From: Chryseobacterium sp.
GTDB lineage: Bacteria; Bacteroidota; Bacteroidia; Flavobacteriales; Weeksellaceae
Length of the DNA: 64,000 nt
Direction: 5' to 3'
NCBI RefSeq assembly: GCF_029240215.1
Contig: NZ_JARBTK010000002.1
Span: 186,001 to 250,000 of the forward strand
The translations under genes were made by a program, and so were the position numbers. How positions within the stretch are numbered: the stretch's first letter is position 1; every line of letters begins with the position of its first letter. The notes beneath the pieces were generated by a model. That model had not been told where the DNA came from. It made no database searches and saw nothing but the letters and a program-made list of their open reading frames with translations. Positions 51,207 through 60,836 of the stretch are shown here, in pieces.

Positions 51207-54200
51207 ATGGAAAAGAAATCTTTTTTAAAATTTCTGCTTTTATTTTTGGGTCTTATGCACATCCCTATCTATTCTCAAAGTATAGTGGATCTAGACTCAA
51301 ATATTGAAATTACCCAAACAGTTAACCAGAAAGGAGCTGTTGTAATAAAAGGTAATTTTAGCAAACCTGTAACCTCCGATCACGTAGTTCTTACGATCAA
51401 GTACAAAAACGACTTGGGAAATTGGATTCCTGTATGGAACAAAACGTTTATTGCCGCTAATGAGTTCAATCAAAATTTAACGGCAACATTTGAATTACCT
51501 GCTTCTAATGTTGGTATGCAAAATGTAAAAATTGAATTAAGTTCTAATTCTAATCTTTCAAATTGGCAGTCGATTATTTGGCAAAAAACGGTAGCTCATT
51601 ACAAACAATCTGACTATACATCAGGAAAATGTCAGCTGGACGAAAATGAATATACCTACTTGTTTACACCAAAAACCAGTGGAACTGTTGTCTTAAATCC
51701 GGATGGAACTGTACAAAGTGTGAAAGACAGAGTAACTTCTCTGCAATTACCTAAAAAACTTGATAATATTGCTTTATCAATCAATGCCAACGGGATATTA
51801 GATAATTCCAACCCCGATGCTCCTGTCATCAATATCGAAAACCCTAATAATCTTGCTACTATAGCAAGCTCTCAAAAATATATTTACCAGGGAAGTGATA
51901 CAAGCCCGTGGGAATATTCTTATCATGATCCTGTTTATATGTTTGCAGGAAAATTTTCAAGTGCAGGTTTTTTCATCAATTTCAGTAACTGGTTTTTACC
52001 CCCAGAAGAAGGAGGCGAACAGGCAGGTAGAGGATATTTAGACTTTACTAATCCTAATGCTTTGGTCAACAGATATTATAATCTTTACAATTATATTAAT
52101 GAAGAACTGACTGATGTAATCACAAATCAGGAACCTGTAGTAATTATTATTAGTAAAGTAACAGGTTTAAGGGTATATAAGGCTAATGGAAGTTATGTTA
52201 CTATTAACGCACTAAGTAATTATAATACCACTAATGATTACGGCTATCCTCCTTTATATGATAAAGACAGAGGACCAGGATCTGAAAATTTCTTTCTGAG
52301 CAATACTTCAAAGGCATCTATATATGGAGTTGGAGCCATCAGAAACAGACAAGTTACTTCAAGTTGGAACGGAACCTCCAGACCTTTAGCTGAAATAGAA
52401 ACAGAAATTAATAAATTTATTAATTATGTGGGTATTTTTGGCAATACCGTTAACCCCGATACTGTTGCTTGTATCACAATTAATCCGGGGGCACAACCAG
52501 ATGTTGTTGATTGGACAAAAGCGCCTAACAGTTATATTTTCACAGGTAAAGACAAAAATGGGAATAATGTAGACGGACTATATATTCCTGTGAAAAAAGC
52601 CTATGAAATGTGGAAGAACGGAAATTACATGAAAGGAACTACGATACCTTCAGGAGTGATAACGGCAGATGTATTGTGGGAAGATAATATGGGACTGATA
52701 AAATCTAAAGAAAATTATACTTTAGATATTATAGGAACTGGTGAAAATGCAGAAATAAAAGTACCTGTAAATAAGGTAAAAGAAGGAAATGCTCTTATCG
52801 CTTATAAAGTAAACGGAGAGGTTTTCTGGTCGTGGCATGTGTGGGTAACCGATGATCCCACAAACGGTTCCACGTATAAAAGTTATGATGACGTAAAAAG
52901 AGAATTAAGTAACGGTACTGTAGAAACTATTCCGAGTTCCGAATGGGGATGGATGGATAGAAACCTTGGTGCTTTAGGGGGATCTCTTAACGGCGATGGT
53001 TGGAATAGAAGTGGCGGGCTAATGTACCAGTGGGGAAGAAAAGATCCTTTTCCATCGTTAACAAATAATGACGCCAGCTTTTATCAGATAACCGGTAGTA
53101 TGGGTAAAATTGTCTATGATGACGCAACAGCAAGGCTAAAATACGCCAACAGTCCTTTTAATGATTATAAAAACTTTAATGATCTAAGGTTATTTGTAAA
53201 TAAATCAGTAGCCAATATAACAGACAACATCAGAGCATCGGTAAAAAATCCATTAAGTTTAATTTACGTCAATGATGATAATACTTCAACACCTTCTGTA
53301 TATGGGACAACAGCTGATGGTGTTCCGTATTATTATAACTGGTTTGGGCAGGTACCGGGATTGCAGACTAATGAATTAAGTAAAGCTAATTTATGGTCAG
53401 ATAATTCTATGGGGACACAGGCAACTGATATTACAGTTCCACAACCTTACAGAAATAAATCTTCTTACGACCCATGTCCAAACGGATGGAGACTTCCTTC
53501 AGTTTTGGTTGCATCATCAACAAAAAATGTAAGGATGGATTTTACACCTTTTGGACCTAAAGTAAACAGTCCGCTTTCAGCTTTAAATTTATCCGGATCA
53601 AATGTCCCTCCGGGATTATCTAACTTAAAACCATATTTGGCTGGTATAAAAGTATACCCTCAATACGGTTTTGACATGACTAATGTAGGTGGTAACAATA
53701 TTGGCATATTTCCAGGAACCGGTTGGATCGGAAGAGGAAAAAGCGGAGATGGCAGATACCATACGAAAGCAACCTTCACAGACCAGCTTGAAACCTACTT
53801 ATGGACCGCAACGATGACTAGTTATAGTGGATATTCATCAATTGCCAGTGCATTAAGATTAATTCCGTCTGCAGATCAGATCGTGAACGGATATCAACCG
53901 GACGCCGCAAATTATCCTAACGTTTATGGTTTGTATAGTTATAAACCTGCTGATGATTATCCAACGAATAATGCACATGCCTGCAGATGTATCAAAGATC
54001 CGTTGTTTGTAAAAAATAATTATGATTTCGAAACTAAATTTTTCAGTGAAACCGAAACTTACAAAACAGGATTAGATAACCCTAATAGTTATATGATTAC
54101 AAAATCTACTACAGACCAAGTAATCTCAATACCTGTGAGCAAAGCTTTTTCTGTACAAAGCAATTATCTGGGTAATACTCAAATTTTAAACGCCGCAAAT

Positions 54201-55808
54201 TTTAATGATTTAAAAGCGAATGTACTCTGGACAGATAATAATGGTTTAATAACTCAATTAACCATAGATAATCCGTCTTCTAAAGATGCTAATATAAACG
54301 TAAAAGTAAATGCCAACAAAGCAGGAAATGCTGTAGTTACATTACACAATGGCTCAATTACTAATCCTGTCTACTGGAGCTGGCATATTTGGGTAACCAA
54401 TACCCCTTCAAATTCTCTTACTTATGTAAATGACACTCCTATTACCACCGATAATTATATGAATTATACTCAATATGGAACTATAATGAAGACCACGATT
54501 ATGGATAGGAATTTAGGAGCTATTGAGGTTATGCCGACTTCTTATACTTATTATCCAGATATATATTTAGAAGCCAGTAGACTTCAGCTTAATAATTCGC
54601 AGGGATTGCATTACCAATGGGGTAGAAAAGACCCTCTGCCTACATTTACTAATGTGGTTCCACCTAATAGTGCTACTACTAATACTAAATTTAATGTATT
54701 CATAGGGACTACTAATAGTAGTGGGGTCGTATCATATTCAACTCTATCTGAAGCTACTTATAATTCAAATCACGTGGTGAATTATAATACCTATAAAAGC
54801 AGCATTAATACAACCGACAAAATAGATGCCAGGATAGAAAAAATTCTGGGATATTCTGCAGCAAATCCTCTAAAATTTATGAAGCCAGATGTTGCATATC
54901 CAACCCGTACAGACATAAATTACATCCTTGGTTCAGATTGGTTATTTGACACTAATTACCACGCCTTATATGCAGAAAGATGGGGCTTAGGTAGCAAAAA
55001 ATCAGTATTTGATCCTTGTCCAAATGGTTGGAGAATTCCAGAGACTGGTACAAGTCCCACAAAATCTTCACCTTGGAGTTTAAAAAATAATCCTGAATTT
55101 TTTACAAGTGGCGGAAGTGATGGCAAGCCTGTTGATGGTACTGAAACAGGTTATTATGGCTCTGTAATTTCTCATTTGCAATGGTCGACGCAGTCTACTT
55201 ATGGTAGAACAGTAGGGTTTTTATTTAATAATAGCTTATATAATGTAGGAAATTATCCGAAGGGGTATATTAGAGGCAAGAGATCTGTAGTGAATGTAGC
55301 TCCCCTAAACAGTTCAATTGCTGGTGATTCGCCAAGTGGAATCTGGTATGCCAATTTACAGCAAAACATGACAGGAAGAGGCACCTATATGAATTTTGAC
55401 AAATTTTCTAGAATTCTTGTGAAATATACAGATGTAGATCCTTACGCTGCAATGAATTGCAGATGTGTAAAACAAGAAGACGATGGTATTCCAAGAGGTC
55501 CGCTACCGGGTATTCCTGTAACACAAAATTCTGGTTCTCAAGCAAAAAATATTTTTACCCAAGCAGTGATAGAAGAAAAAGTAAAAGATGATAAGTTGGT
55601 TTTATATCCTAATCCTGTAAAAGATATTCTGCATATTGAAGCAAAAGATGACAAAGATTATTACTATCAGATCTATAATATGTCTGGTCAGCTAGTAAAA
55701 GAAGGAAAATTTGACAGCAAACAAACCAATGTTTCTTCTTTAACCAGTGGAGTGTACTTAATTCGAATAAATAATTCTGAAAATATTGTTAAAATAGTAA
55801 AACAATAG
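51207..55808 (+). CDS. Large secreted FISUMP-like protein with T9SS sorting domain
   Basis: 1533 residues. Signal peptide MEKKSFLKFLLLFLGLMHIPIYS. The N-terminal ~500 residues are beta-rich and unrecognised. Then come two related modules of the FISUMP kind (Fibrobacter succinogenes major paralogous domain). Each runs from WHVWVT / WHIWVT through DRNLGA (about 581 and 1100), YQWGRKDP (about 609 and 1135) and DPCPNGWR (about 754 and 1268), ending at a Cys-containing CRC motif. The last ~70 residues are a T9SS sorting domain (LYPNPVKDILHIEA to NIVKIVKQ). Probably a surface or released structural/binding protein. Confidence 0.88.
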   Translation: MEKKSFLKFLLLFLGLMHIPIYSQSIVDLDSNIEITQTVNQKGAVVIKGNFSKPVTSDHVVLTIKYKNDLGNWIPVWNKTFIAANEFNQNLTATFELPASNVGMQNVKIELSSNSNLSNWQSIIWQKTVAHYKQSDYTSGKCQLDENEYTYLFTPKTSGTVVLNPDGTVQSVKDRVTSLQLPKKLDNIALSINANGILDNSNPDAPVINIENPNNLATIASSQKYIYQGSDTSPWEYSYHDPVYMFAGKFSSAGFFINFSNWFLPPEEGGEQAGRGYLDFTNPNALVNRYYNLYNYINEELTDVITNQEPVVIIISKVTGLRVYKANGSYVTINALSNYNTTNDYGYPPLYDKDRGPGSENFFLSNTSKASIYGVGAIRNRQVTSSWNGTSRPLAEIETEINKFINYVGIFGNTVNPDTVACITINPGAQPDVVDWTKAPNSYIFTGKDKNGNNVDGLYIPVKKAYEMWKNGNYMKGTTIPSGVITADVLWEDNMGLIKSKENYTLDIIGTGENAEIKVPVNKVKEGNALIAYKVNGEVFWSWHVWVTDDPTNGSTYKSYDDVKRELSNGTVETIPSSEWGWMDRNLGALGGSLNGDGWNRSGGLMYQWGRKDPFPSLTNNDASFYQITGSMGKIVYDDATARLKYANSPFNDYKNFNDLRLFVNKSVANITDNIRASVKNPLSLIYVNDDNTSTPSVYGTTADGVPYYYNWFGQVPGLQTNELSKANLWSDNSMGTQATDITVPQPYRNKSSYDPCPNGWRLPSVLVASSTKNVRMDFTPFGPKVNSPLSALNLSGSNVPPGLSNLKPYLAGIKVYPQYGFDMTNVGGNNIGIFPGTGWIGRGKSGDGRYHTKATFTDQLETYLWTATMTSYSGYSSIASALRLIPSADQIVNGYQPDAANYPNVYGLYSYKPADDYPTNNAHACRCIKDPLFVKNNYDFETKFFSETETYKTGLDNPNSYMITKSTTDQVISIPVSKAFSVQSNYLGNTQILNAANFNDLKANVLWTDNNGLITQLTIDNPSSKDANINVKVNANKAGNAVVTLHNGSITNPVYWSWHIWVTNTPSNSLTYVNDTPITTDNYMNYTQYGTIMKTTIMDRNLGAIEVMPTSYTYYPDIYLEASRLQLNNSQGLHYQWGRKDPLPTFTNVVPPNSATTNTKFNVFIGTTNSSGVVSYSTLSEATYNSNHVVNYNTYKSSINTTDKIDARIEKILGYSAANPLKFMKPDVAYPTRTDINYILGSDWLFDTNYHALYAERWGLGSKKSVFDPCPNGWRIPETGTSPTKSSPWSLKNNPEFFTSGGSDGKPVDGTETGYYGSVISHLQWSTQSTYGRTVGFLFNNSLYNVGNYPKGYIRGKRSVVNVAPLNSSIAGDSPSGIWYANLQQNMTGRGTYMNFDKFSRILVKYTDVDPYAAMNCRCVKQEDDGIPRGPLPGIPVTQNSGSQAKNIFTQAVIEEKVKDDKLVLYPNPVKDILHIEAKDDKDYYYQIYNMSGQLVKEGKFDSKQTNVSSLTSGVYLIRINNSENIVKIVKQ

Positions 55809-55837
55809 GCTTATTTCAATATTAGAAAATAAATTTT

Positions 55838-55864
55838 AACCACGCTTTCGGGCGTGGTTTTTTG
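55838..55864 (+). terminator. Rho-independent terminator
   Basis: AACCACGC/GCGTGGTT stem followed by a T run, ~30 bp after the T9SS protein stop. Confidence 0.85.
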
Positions 55865-55885
55865 TACAATATATTCCCTCATAAT

Positions 55886-56290
55886 TTATCCATTTACTAA
55901 CAGTTCCTCCATATTCCGGGTTACTTCGTTGCATGAAAAACAGGCATTTTCGCCATCCTGAGAATACCATCTGCATTGGGAACGAATCGGGCAGAATGAT
56001 AAATTCTTAATTGAGGAAGCATCAAAATCCTGAACTTTTTTTGAGAGTGAACATTTTGATTCTACATGGTTCCATTGTGAACAGCCTTTTTCCACACATT
56101 TTCCGGTAAAACGAAATCGTTGTTCGAGATTACTTTTCTTTTTATTAAGCTCAAGGAATTCTTTTGTAACGGTAAGCGGAGTAATAAAATTCACTTTTCC
56201 GTTTTTTCCCAAAACGCCAAAAAGCTGTGCCCCGGTTTTCCCTAAATAACTGGGACACATCTTTTTTGAGGAATTACTTTTAGCCTCCAT
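55886..56290 (-). CDS. Uncharacterised protein with eight cysteines
   Basis: 134 residues, basic, no signal peptide. Cysteines at 12, 65, 70, 80, 100, 106, 117 and 120, in two groups (C-x4-C-x9-C and C-x5-C-x10-C-x2-C). The count and spacing suggest Zn or Fe-S binding. The N-terminus starts MEAKSNSSKKMCPSYLGKTG. I do not recognise the family. It overlaps the preceding 93-aa gene by 11 bp, indicating coupled expression, and both may be the distal end of the NAD/ADP-ribose run. Confidence 0.65.
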   Translation of the reverse strand: MEAKSNSSKKMCPSYLGKTGAQLFGVLGKNGKVNFITPLTVTKEFLELNKKKSNLEQRFRFTGKCVEKGCSQWNHVESKCSLSKKVQDFDASSIKNLSFCPIRSQCRWYSQDGENACFSCNEVTRNMEELLVNG

Positions 56291-56561
56291 AACCTTTGAT
56301 TTGAGACTGAATATCTTTTAACTGAGACTGAATATCAATCTCCGGTTTGAAGATGATGATTCCCCACGGAAACCAGTCTTTGATACGAAGAGGTTTTGTA
56401 ATAGCTCTGAAATCTCTCTGGGCAGAAAAAGAATGCGTGTTATCGATTTTTGACAGCTCAGAAAGCACAACATTCTGAATTCCCTTGTCGATGTTTTTCA
56501 ATTGTGCATCGGTAAGATCTACTCCTTCTAATGAAACGAAAAAATGTTTTTTAGTTGCCAT
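56280..56561 (-). CDS. Uncharacterised 93-aa protein ending in GYGG
   Basis: Starts MATKKHFFVSLEGVDLTDAQ. Residues 76-93 contain an internal repeat (DIQSQLKDIQSQIKG) and finish IKGYGG. The body is amphipathic without a signal peptide. A short conserved protein followed by a Cys-rich partner could reflect a modified-peptide system or a small complex, but no recognisable maturase is present. Overlap of 11 bp with the 134-aa gene shows they work as a unit. Confidence 0.55.
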   Translation of the reverse strand: MATKKHFFVSLEGVDLTDAQLKNIDKGIQNVVLSELSKIDNTHSFSAQRDFRAITKPLRIKDWFPWGIIIFKPEIDIQSQLKDIQSQIKGYGG

Positions 56562-56704
56562 GATAATTGGTTTTAATGGTTTTACAGAGCAAATTTCGCT
56601 TTATAAAAACGTAAAACTTACAGGAAAAACACCTGAATCAGAAAGGAAAAAGACTGTATTTATTTTACTTAAAAAAATTAAATATCAATTGATTGAAATA
56701 AAAA

Positions 56705-57250
56705 TCAATTTTGATAAATATATTTAGCATCAACAAAATCCGTGAGCCAAACATCATTTTCAGAAAGATAAAATTCAATTCCGTCGTCGGACATTTTTTG
56801 TGTGTTGATAATTAAAATAAATGGTTTTCCGTGACGCATTCCGACTTTGGTTGCGGTTTCTTTATCCTGACTTAAATGAACATGTTGTCGGTTTCTTTTT
56901 TCAATACCTTTTTCTAAAATGGACTCAATATTACTTTGAGCTGTACCATGATAGAGAAATTCTGGAGGTTGTTGCGGAACTAGAGCTAAATTAATATCAA
57001 TAGAATGCCCTTGGTTCGCTCTGATTCTGGTTTTATCTTCATTAAAAATAAACCGTTTTTTATCATTGGTTTGTACGATTTCATCTAATTCTTCAAAGGT
57101 AAAACCTTGAGAATCGTTTGTGGATTTTGTAATCAATTCGCCAACATCTGTCCATCCGTTTTCATCTAAATTCAGATTAATGAGTTCGGGATGATGCCTG
57201 AGAACGTAGCTCAGGAATTTACTTGTCTTTTTCTTTTGTTGTTCGTTCAT
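56705..57250 (-). CDS. kptA: RNA 2'-phosphotransferase (KptA/Tpt1 family)
   Basis: 181 residues. The family transfers a 2'-phosphate from RNA to NAD+, releasing nicotinamide and ADP-ribose 1'',2''-cyclic phosphate. Some bacterial and archaeal Tpt1 enzymes can also ADP-ribosylate 5'-phosphate RNA or DNA ends. Catalytic-type residues are R18-H19 (SYVLRHHPELI), R77 (RIRANQGHS), H101 (FLYHGTAQSNIES) and RQHVHLS near 121-127. It is the last gene of the NAD/ADP-ribose run, 10 bp downstream of the ADP-ribosylglycohydrolase gene. Confidence 0.94.
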   Translation of the reverse strand: MNEQQKKKTSKFLSYVLRHHPELINLNLDENGWTDVGELITKSTNDSQGFTFEELDEIVQTNDKKRFIFNEDKTRIRANQGHSIDINLALVPQQPPEFLYHGTAQSNIESILEKGIEKRNRQHVHLSQDKETATKVGMRHGKPFILIINTQKMSDDGIEFYLSENDVWLTDFVDAKYIYQN

Positions 57251-57260
57251 GGTTTGTGTT

Positions 57261-58202
57261 TTATTTCATTAATTTATTTTCTAACTTTCTACATAAGTTT
57301 TCAATATCATCCTTTCTCACTAACTCAGCAATCCATTCCTCAGGAATATTTTCAAAACCATAATAAATTCCTGCAATTCCGCCTGTGATAGCTCCCGTTG
57401 TGTCGGTATCTTCTCCTAGATTGACGGCTTTCAAAACAGCTTCGGAATAACTTTCTGAATTTAGGAAACACCATAATGAGGCTTCTAAACTGTGAAGAAC
57501 GTAGCCGCTGCTTTTAATTTCACCTTCATTATATTTAGAAATATCACTCTTTAATATTCGTTGAAAAAGTTCAATCTCTTTTGGGTTAAAACCTTGAATT
57601 TCTGCATATTCCAAAGCTTTTTTTTGAACATGGTCATATGCTTTTTGTTTATCTTTTCCCTTAATTAATTCAATAGCAAGAATCACATAAATAAAACACG
57701 CAAAAACAGAACGAAAATGTCCATGAGTAATTGATGAAACTTCTTTTAAGGTTTGATAGAGCTTTTCAAGATTTTCTTCATCTTTAAGATAAAAAGCTAA
57801 GGGAAGGATTCTCATCAAAGAACCATTCCCATTATCTTCTTCAAAAATATTTCCTGAAAATTTTGCACTTTCTCCTTTAATCAATCTTGCAATGGAATGT
57901 CTTGTTGTTCCGCCAATATCGAAAAGTCTTCCGTGAGCCGTCCAATGTCCGTATTTGTTCCATTTTACAAAGCTTTCTCCGATTTTTTCTAAGTCATAAC
58001 CTTTTGTCAATACTTCTGCAAGACAAAGAGTTAGAGAACTGTCGTCACTCCAAGTTCCTTTGGGTTGATTCCACGACATATATTCCAAATATCTGGTAAC
58101 TGGGGATTTTTTTAGATCTTCTCTTTTCTTGAATTCCACTGGAACGCCCAAAGCATCGCCGATACAAACTCCGAAAATTCCGGCTTTTACAATATTTTCC
58201 AT
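57261..58202 (-). CDS. ADP-ribosylglycohydrolase (DraG/ARH family)
   Basis: 313 residues, Mg2+-dependent hydrolase that removes ADP-ribose from protein or nucleic-acid substrates. Motifs are GVCIGDALGVPVEF near residue 11, GTWSDDSSLTLCLAE (metal-binding S52-D53-D54) and the C-terminal NLGEDTDTTGAITGG. Its start and the sirtuin's stop share a base pair (58202), so translation is probably coupled. Confidence 0.93.
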   Translation of the reverse strand: MENIVKAGIFGVCIGDALGVPVEFKKREDLKKSPVTRYLEYMSWNQPKGTWSDDSSLTLCLAEVLTKGYDLEKIGESFVKWNKYGHWTAHGRLFDIGGTTRHSIARLIKGESAKFSGNIFEEDNGNGSLMRILPLAFYLKDEENLEKLYQTLKEVSSITHGHFRSVFACFIYVILAIELIKGKDKQKAYDHVQKKALEYAEIQGFNPKEIELFQRILKSDISKYNEGEIKSSGYVLHSLEASLWCFLNSESYSEAVLKAVNLGEDTDTTGAITGGIAGIYYGFENIPEEWIAELVRKDDIENLCRKLENKLMK

Positions 58203-58888
58203 TAGGCTAGATTTACAAGCTTATCAAATAATAGTTTCATTCCTCTTGTTGCGGTCTCTTTCATAACAACAGCTCTTTGTCCATAGCCGAAGCTTGTTTC
58301 GTTGGGATTGATTACAATTAAAAGACAATCATCTTTGATCTCGTGAATCAATCCTGCCGCCGGATACACCTGTAATGAAGTCCCAATTACTAAGAAAATA
58401 TCTGCTTCTTTTGCTTTTTTCGTGGCTTCTTTCATCAAAGGAACATCTTCCCCGAACCAAACGATAAAAGGTCTTAATTGGGCTCCGTCTTCTGCTTTAT
58501 CTCCAATCTTGATGTCTTCTTTTTGTTCGTAAATCAAACTTTTGTTGTTGCACGAACAAGATTTTAACAATTCTCCATGAATGTGAAGAATATTTGTTGA
58601 TCCCGCTCTTTCATGAAGATCGTCGATATTTTGAGTGATGATTTCAACCTCAAAATATTTTTCTAAATCTGCAATCAGTTTGTGAGCATCATTAGGCTCT
58701 ACTTCATGAATCTGGCGACGTCTTTGATTATAGAATTCCAAAACCAATTCTCTGTCTTTTCTCCATCCTTCCGGACTTGCTACATCCGCTATATTATGAT
58801 TTTCCCAAAGACCGTCTCCGTCTCTGAATGTTTTTATTCCGCTTTCGGCGCTGATTCCGGCACCGCTTAATATGGTTAGTTTTTTCAT
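58202..58888 (-). CDS. Sir2 family NAD-dependent protein deacylase (class III-like)
   Basis: 228 residues. GAGISAESGIKTFRDGDGLW and TQNIDDLHERAG bind NAD, with the catalytic His104 in LHIHGEL. Y53 and R56 (FYNQRR) are the Y-x-x-R pair of class III sirtuins, which prefer succinyl or malonyl lysine. The zinc knuckle is incomplete: only C111 and C113 (SCSCNNKSL) are present and the second pair is absent. It lies between MacroD-type and ARH genes in the same transcript. Confidence 0.93.
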   Translation of the reverse strand: MKKLTILSGAGISAESGIKTFRDGDGLWENHNIADVASPEGWRKDRELVLEFYNQRRRQIHEVEPNDAHKLIADLEKYFEVEIITQNIDDLHERAGSTNILHIHGELLKSCSCNNKSLIYEQKEDIKIGDKAEDGAQLRPFIVWFGEDVPLMKEATKKAKEADIFLVIGTSLQVYPAAGLIHEIKDDCLLIVINPNETSFGYGQRAVVMKETATRGMKLLFDKLVNLA

Positions 58889-58993
58889 TTGTTTCCTGTT
58901 TTATTTTAAACGCAAAGTCCGCAAAGATTTTATTTAAAATATTCTGCATATTTTCGTTCGCAAAGGCATTTTACTCAGCAAATGAGCATTAAT

Positions 58994-59506
58994 TTATTCT
59001 TTTAATAATTTTTTATAAATCTCTTCATTTTCATCATCAAAGCATACAAAAATAACTTTCTCAACAACATCTGATTCAAATTTTTTTACTTCCTGAATGG
59101 CAATTTTAGCCGCCAAATCTTTTGCAAATCTGTAAACCCCTGTACTGATATTTGGAAAAGAAATGGTTTTTACATCCAAACTTTCAGCTAGTTTTAAAGA
59201 ATTTTTATAGCAATTTGCCAACAGTTGTGAGCATTTTTCTTCATTATTATTCCAAATGGGCCCGACCGTGTGAATGACATATTTTGCAGGAAGATTTCCG
59301 GCTGTTGTTACCACAGCTTCTCCGGTTTTACATTTTCCTTGTCTATTTCTGATCTTTCTACATTCTTCCAAAATCGCATTTCCGCCTGCGCGATGAATTG
59401 CTCCATCGACTCCACCGCCACCCAATAAAGATGAATTGGCAGCGTTGACGATGGCGTCTGATTTTATTTTGGTGATGTCGGCTTTTATTAATTCAATTTT
59501 CATCAT
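58994..59506 (-). CDS. MacroD-type macrodomain protein (O-acetyl-ADP-ribose deacetylase-like)
   Basis: 170 residues. [20 protein letters not shown] (near residues 18-37) is the ADP-ribose-binding signature, and [20 protein letters not shown] is the second loop. MacroD/YmdB enzymes hydrolyse O-acetyl-ADP-ribose, the product of sirtuins, and mono-ADP-ribose from Asp/Glu. The sirtuin gene is the next gene downstream, so product clearance is a natural pairing. The 105-bp spacer contains a CGCAAAGTCCGCAAAGATTT-type repeat remnant. Confidence 0.94.
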   Translation of the reverse strand: MMKIELIKADITKIKSDAIVNAANSSLLGGGGVDGAIHRAGGNAILEECRKIRNRQGKCKTGEAVVTTAGNLPAKYVIHTVGPIWNNNEEKCSQLLANCYKNSLKLAESLDVKTISFPNISTGVYRFAKDLAAKIAIQEVKKFESDVVEKVIFVCFDDENEEIYKKLLKE

Positions 59507-59523
59507 TTTAGTTTAGTTTAATC

Positions 59524-60348
59524 TTAACTTTTTATTTCTTCAAAAGGCTTTATCATTTCTTCTTTCTTCGTCAAAACTGCGAACACCACTTTTTTAAATT
59601 TACTTTTATATTTTCCGTTAAGGTGTTTCTTGAATAGTTCTGCAATTTCTTTTGGATCATTTTTAAAAACTCCGCATCCCCAAGCTCCTAAAATCAATGT
59701 TTCGTTTCCTTGATGTAGAGCTAAAGCCAGCATCTTATCCATTCTCACATCCATTGCTCCGAAAATTTCACCAACTCTTTCAGGTTCTTGTTGCGTTACA
59801 ACACCTGCATTTACAGCCGGAGACGTAATGAAATTACATGCAATAGGTTTCGGCAACAATTCTCCTTTATCTTTTCTGAAAACCGGAACTTTTGGACTGT
59901 AAATCATCATATCTGTGTAAAAACAAGACTTCATTGCACGATGAGTTTTATAATAATCGTCTGCCTGAAGTTGTGTTTCATATAACGCAGAAGTTCTTGC
60001 CAAACTTTCTTCTTGCGCTTCTGCTCCGTTGATAAAACCACCTCCCGGATTTTTTGCAGAGGCAAAATTCAGGCACATGATTTTCTGCTGATCTTCTTCT
60101 TCGCTTAACTTTAAAATGGCTTTTAAAGAACTGCAGTTCCAAACTTCAAATGTTGTTTCAAAATCTGTTTTGGGGAGTTCATTATTTACCATTTCCGAAA
60201 GTTCTTCTGATGAAAACAAAACAGTTCCTTTTTTAGAGAGTTCCAGTTCGTTTTCTATATTTATTTTTTCGTTATTTTCGTTTATATAATATTTTTTGGC
60301 TAAGATGTCTAAGGTATCTTTTGCCATTCCCTTATTTGTCATTTTCAA
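59524..60348 (-). CDS. TIGR02452 family protein (microbial PARG-like macrodomain)
   Basis: 274 residues. The PARG signature is present: NPGGGFINGAEAQEESLART, with G102-104 and the Q112-E113-E114 catalytic triplet. The conserved LILGAWGCGVFKNDP follows. This family resembles bacterial poly(ADP-ribose) glycohydrolases and can cleave glycosidic ADP-ribose links. It is 17 bp upstream of the MacroD gene and 8 bp downstream of another macrodomain gene. Confidence 0.92.
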   Translation of the reverse strand: MKMTNKGMAKDTLDILAKKYYINENNEKINIENELELSKKGTVLFSSEELSEMVNNELPKTDFETTFEVWNCSSLKAILKLSEEEDQQKIMCLNFASAKNPGGGFINGAEAQEESLARTSALYETQLQADDYYKTHRAMKSCFYTDMMIYSPKVPVFRKDKGELLPKPIACNFITSPAVNAGVVTQQEPERVGEIFGAMDVRMDKMLALALHQGNETLILGAWGCGVFKNDPKEIAELFKKHLNGKYKSKFKKVVFAVLTKKEEMIKPFEEIKS

Positions 60349-60356
60349 TAGTTTTT

Positions 60357-60830
60357 TTATTCAAAATCATAAACATATACTTTTACATTATTTTTCAGCA
60401 ATGTCTTTTCAATAATTGGTTCAATTTCTTCCCAGTTTCCACCAGCCAAACCACAACCAATTCTTGGCATATGAATACTTGCATTTAATTTTAAGACTTC
60501 ATCAGTTAGTTTCTCCAAACATTTTTCAACAGCTTCATATCTAATCGGAGGAATTCCTTTTGAATTGGTAATCGTTTTATGTTGTCCAATCATATTGCAA
60601 ATCCAAATATCATTTTCAACCTGAATAATTTGAATTTCTCCAAGATTAAAATTTTCTTTGCTCTGAAACCATTCTCTATACTCATTTTCTGGTTTCTTCC
60701 ATCTTTTAGAAATTGCCATGACAAAACCTTTTCCCCAGCCACCAATATCATTGCATATATGAGCGATGATTTTATTTCCCTCAATCTGAGGATCTGTTGC
60801 ATCTCCTTTTAAATATTGTATCGTTTTCAT
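60357..60830 (-). CDS. Macrodomain protein, TARG1/Poa1p-like
   Basis: 157 residues. The macro fold is seen from MKTIQYLKGDATDPQIEGN, CNDIGGWGKGFVMAISKRW and PRIGCGLAGGNWEEIEPIIE. This subgroup includes ADP-ribose-1''-phosphate phosphatases (Poa1p-like) and TARG1-like ADP-ribosyl-acyl hydrolases. As KptA generates the 1'',2''-cyclic phosphate form, a Poa1p-like role here would complete that branch; that is inference. It starts 6 bp after the NAD-kinase-like gene. Confidence 0.9.
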   Translation of the reverse strand: MKTIQYLKGDATDPQIEGNKIIAHICNDIGGWGKGFVMAISKRWKKPENEYREWFQSKENFNLGEIQIIQVENDIWICNMIGQHKTITNSKGIPPIRYEAVEKCLEKLTDEVLKLNASIHMPRIGCGLAGGNWEEIEPIIEKTLLKNNVKVYVYDFE

Positions 60831-60836
60831 CTTTTT

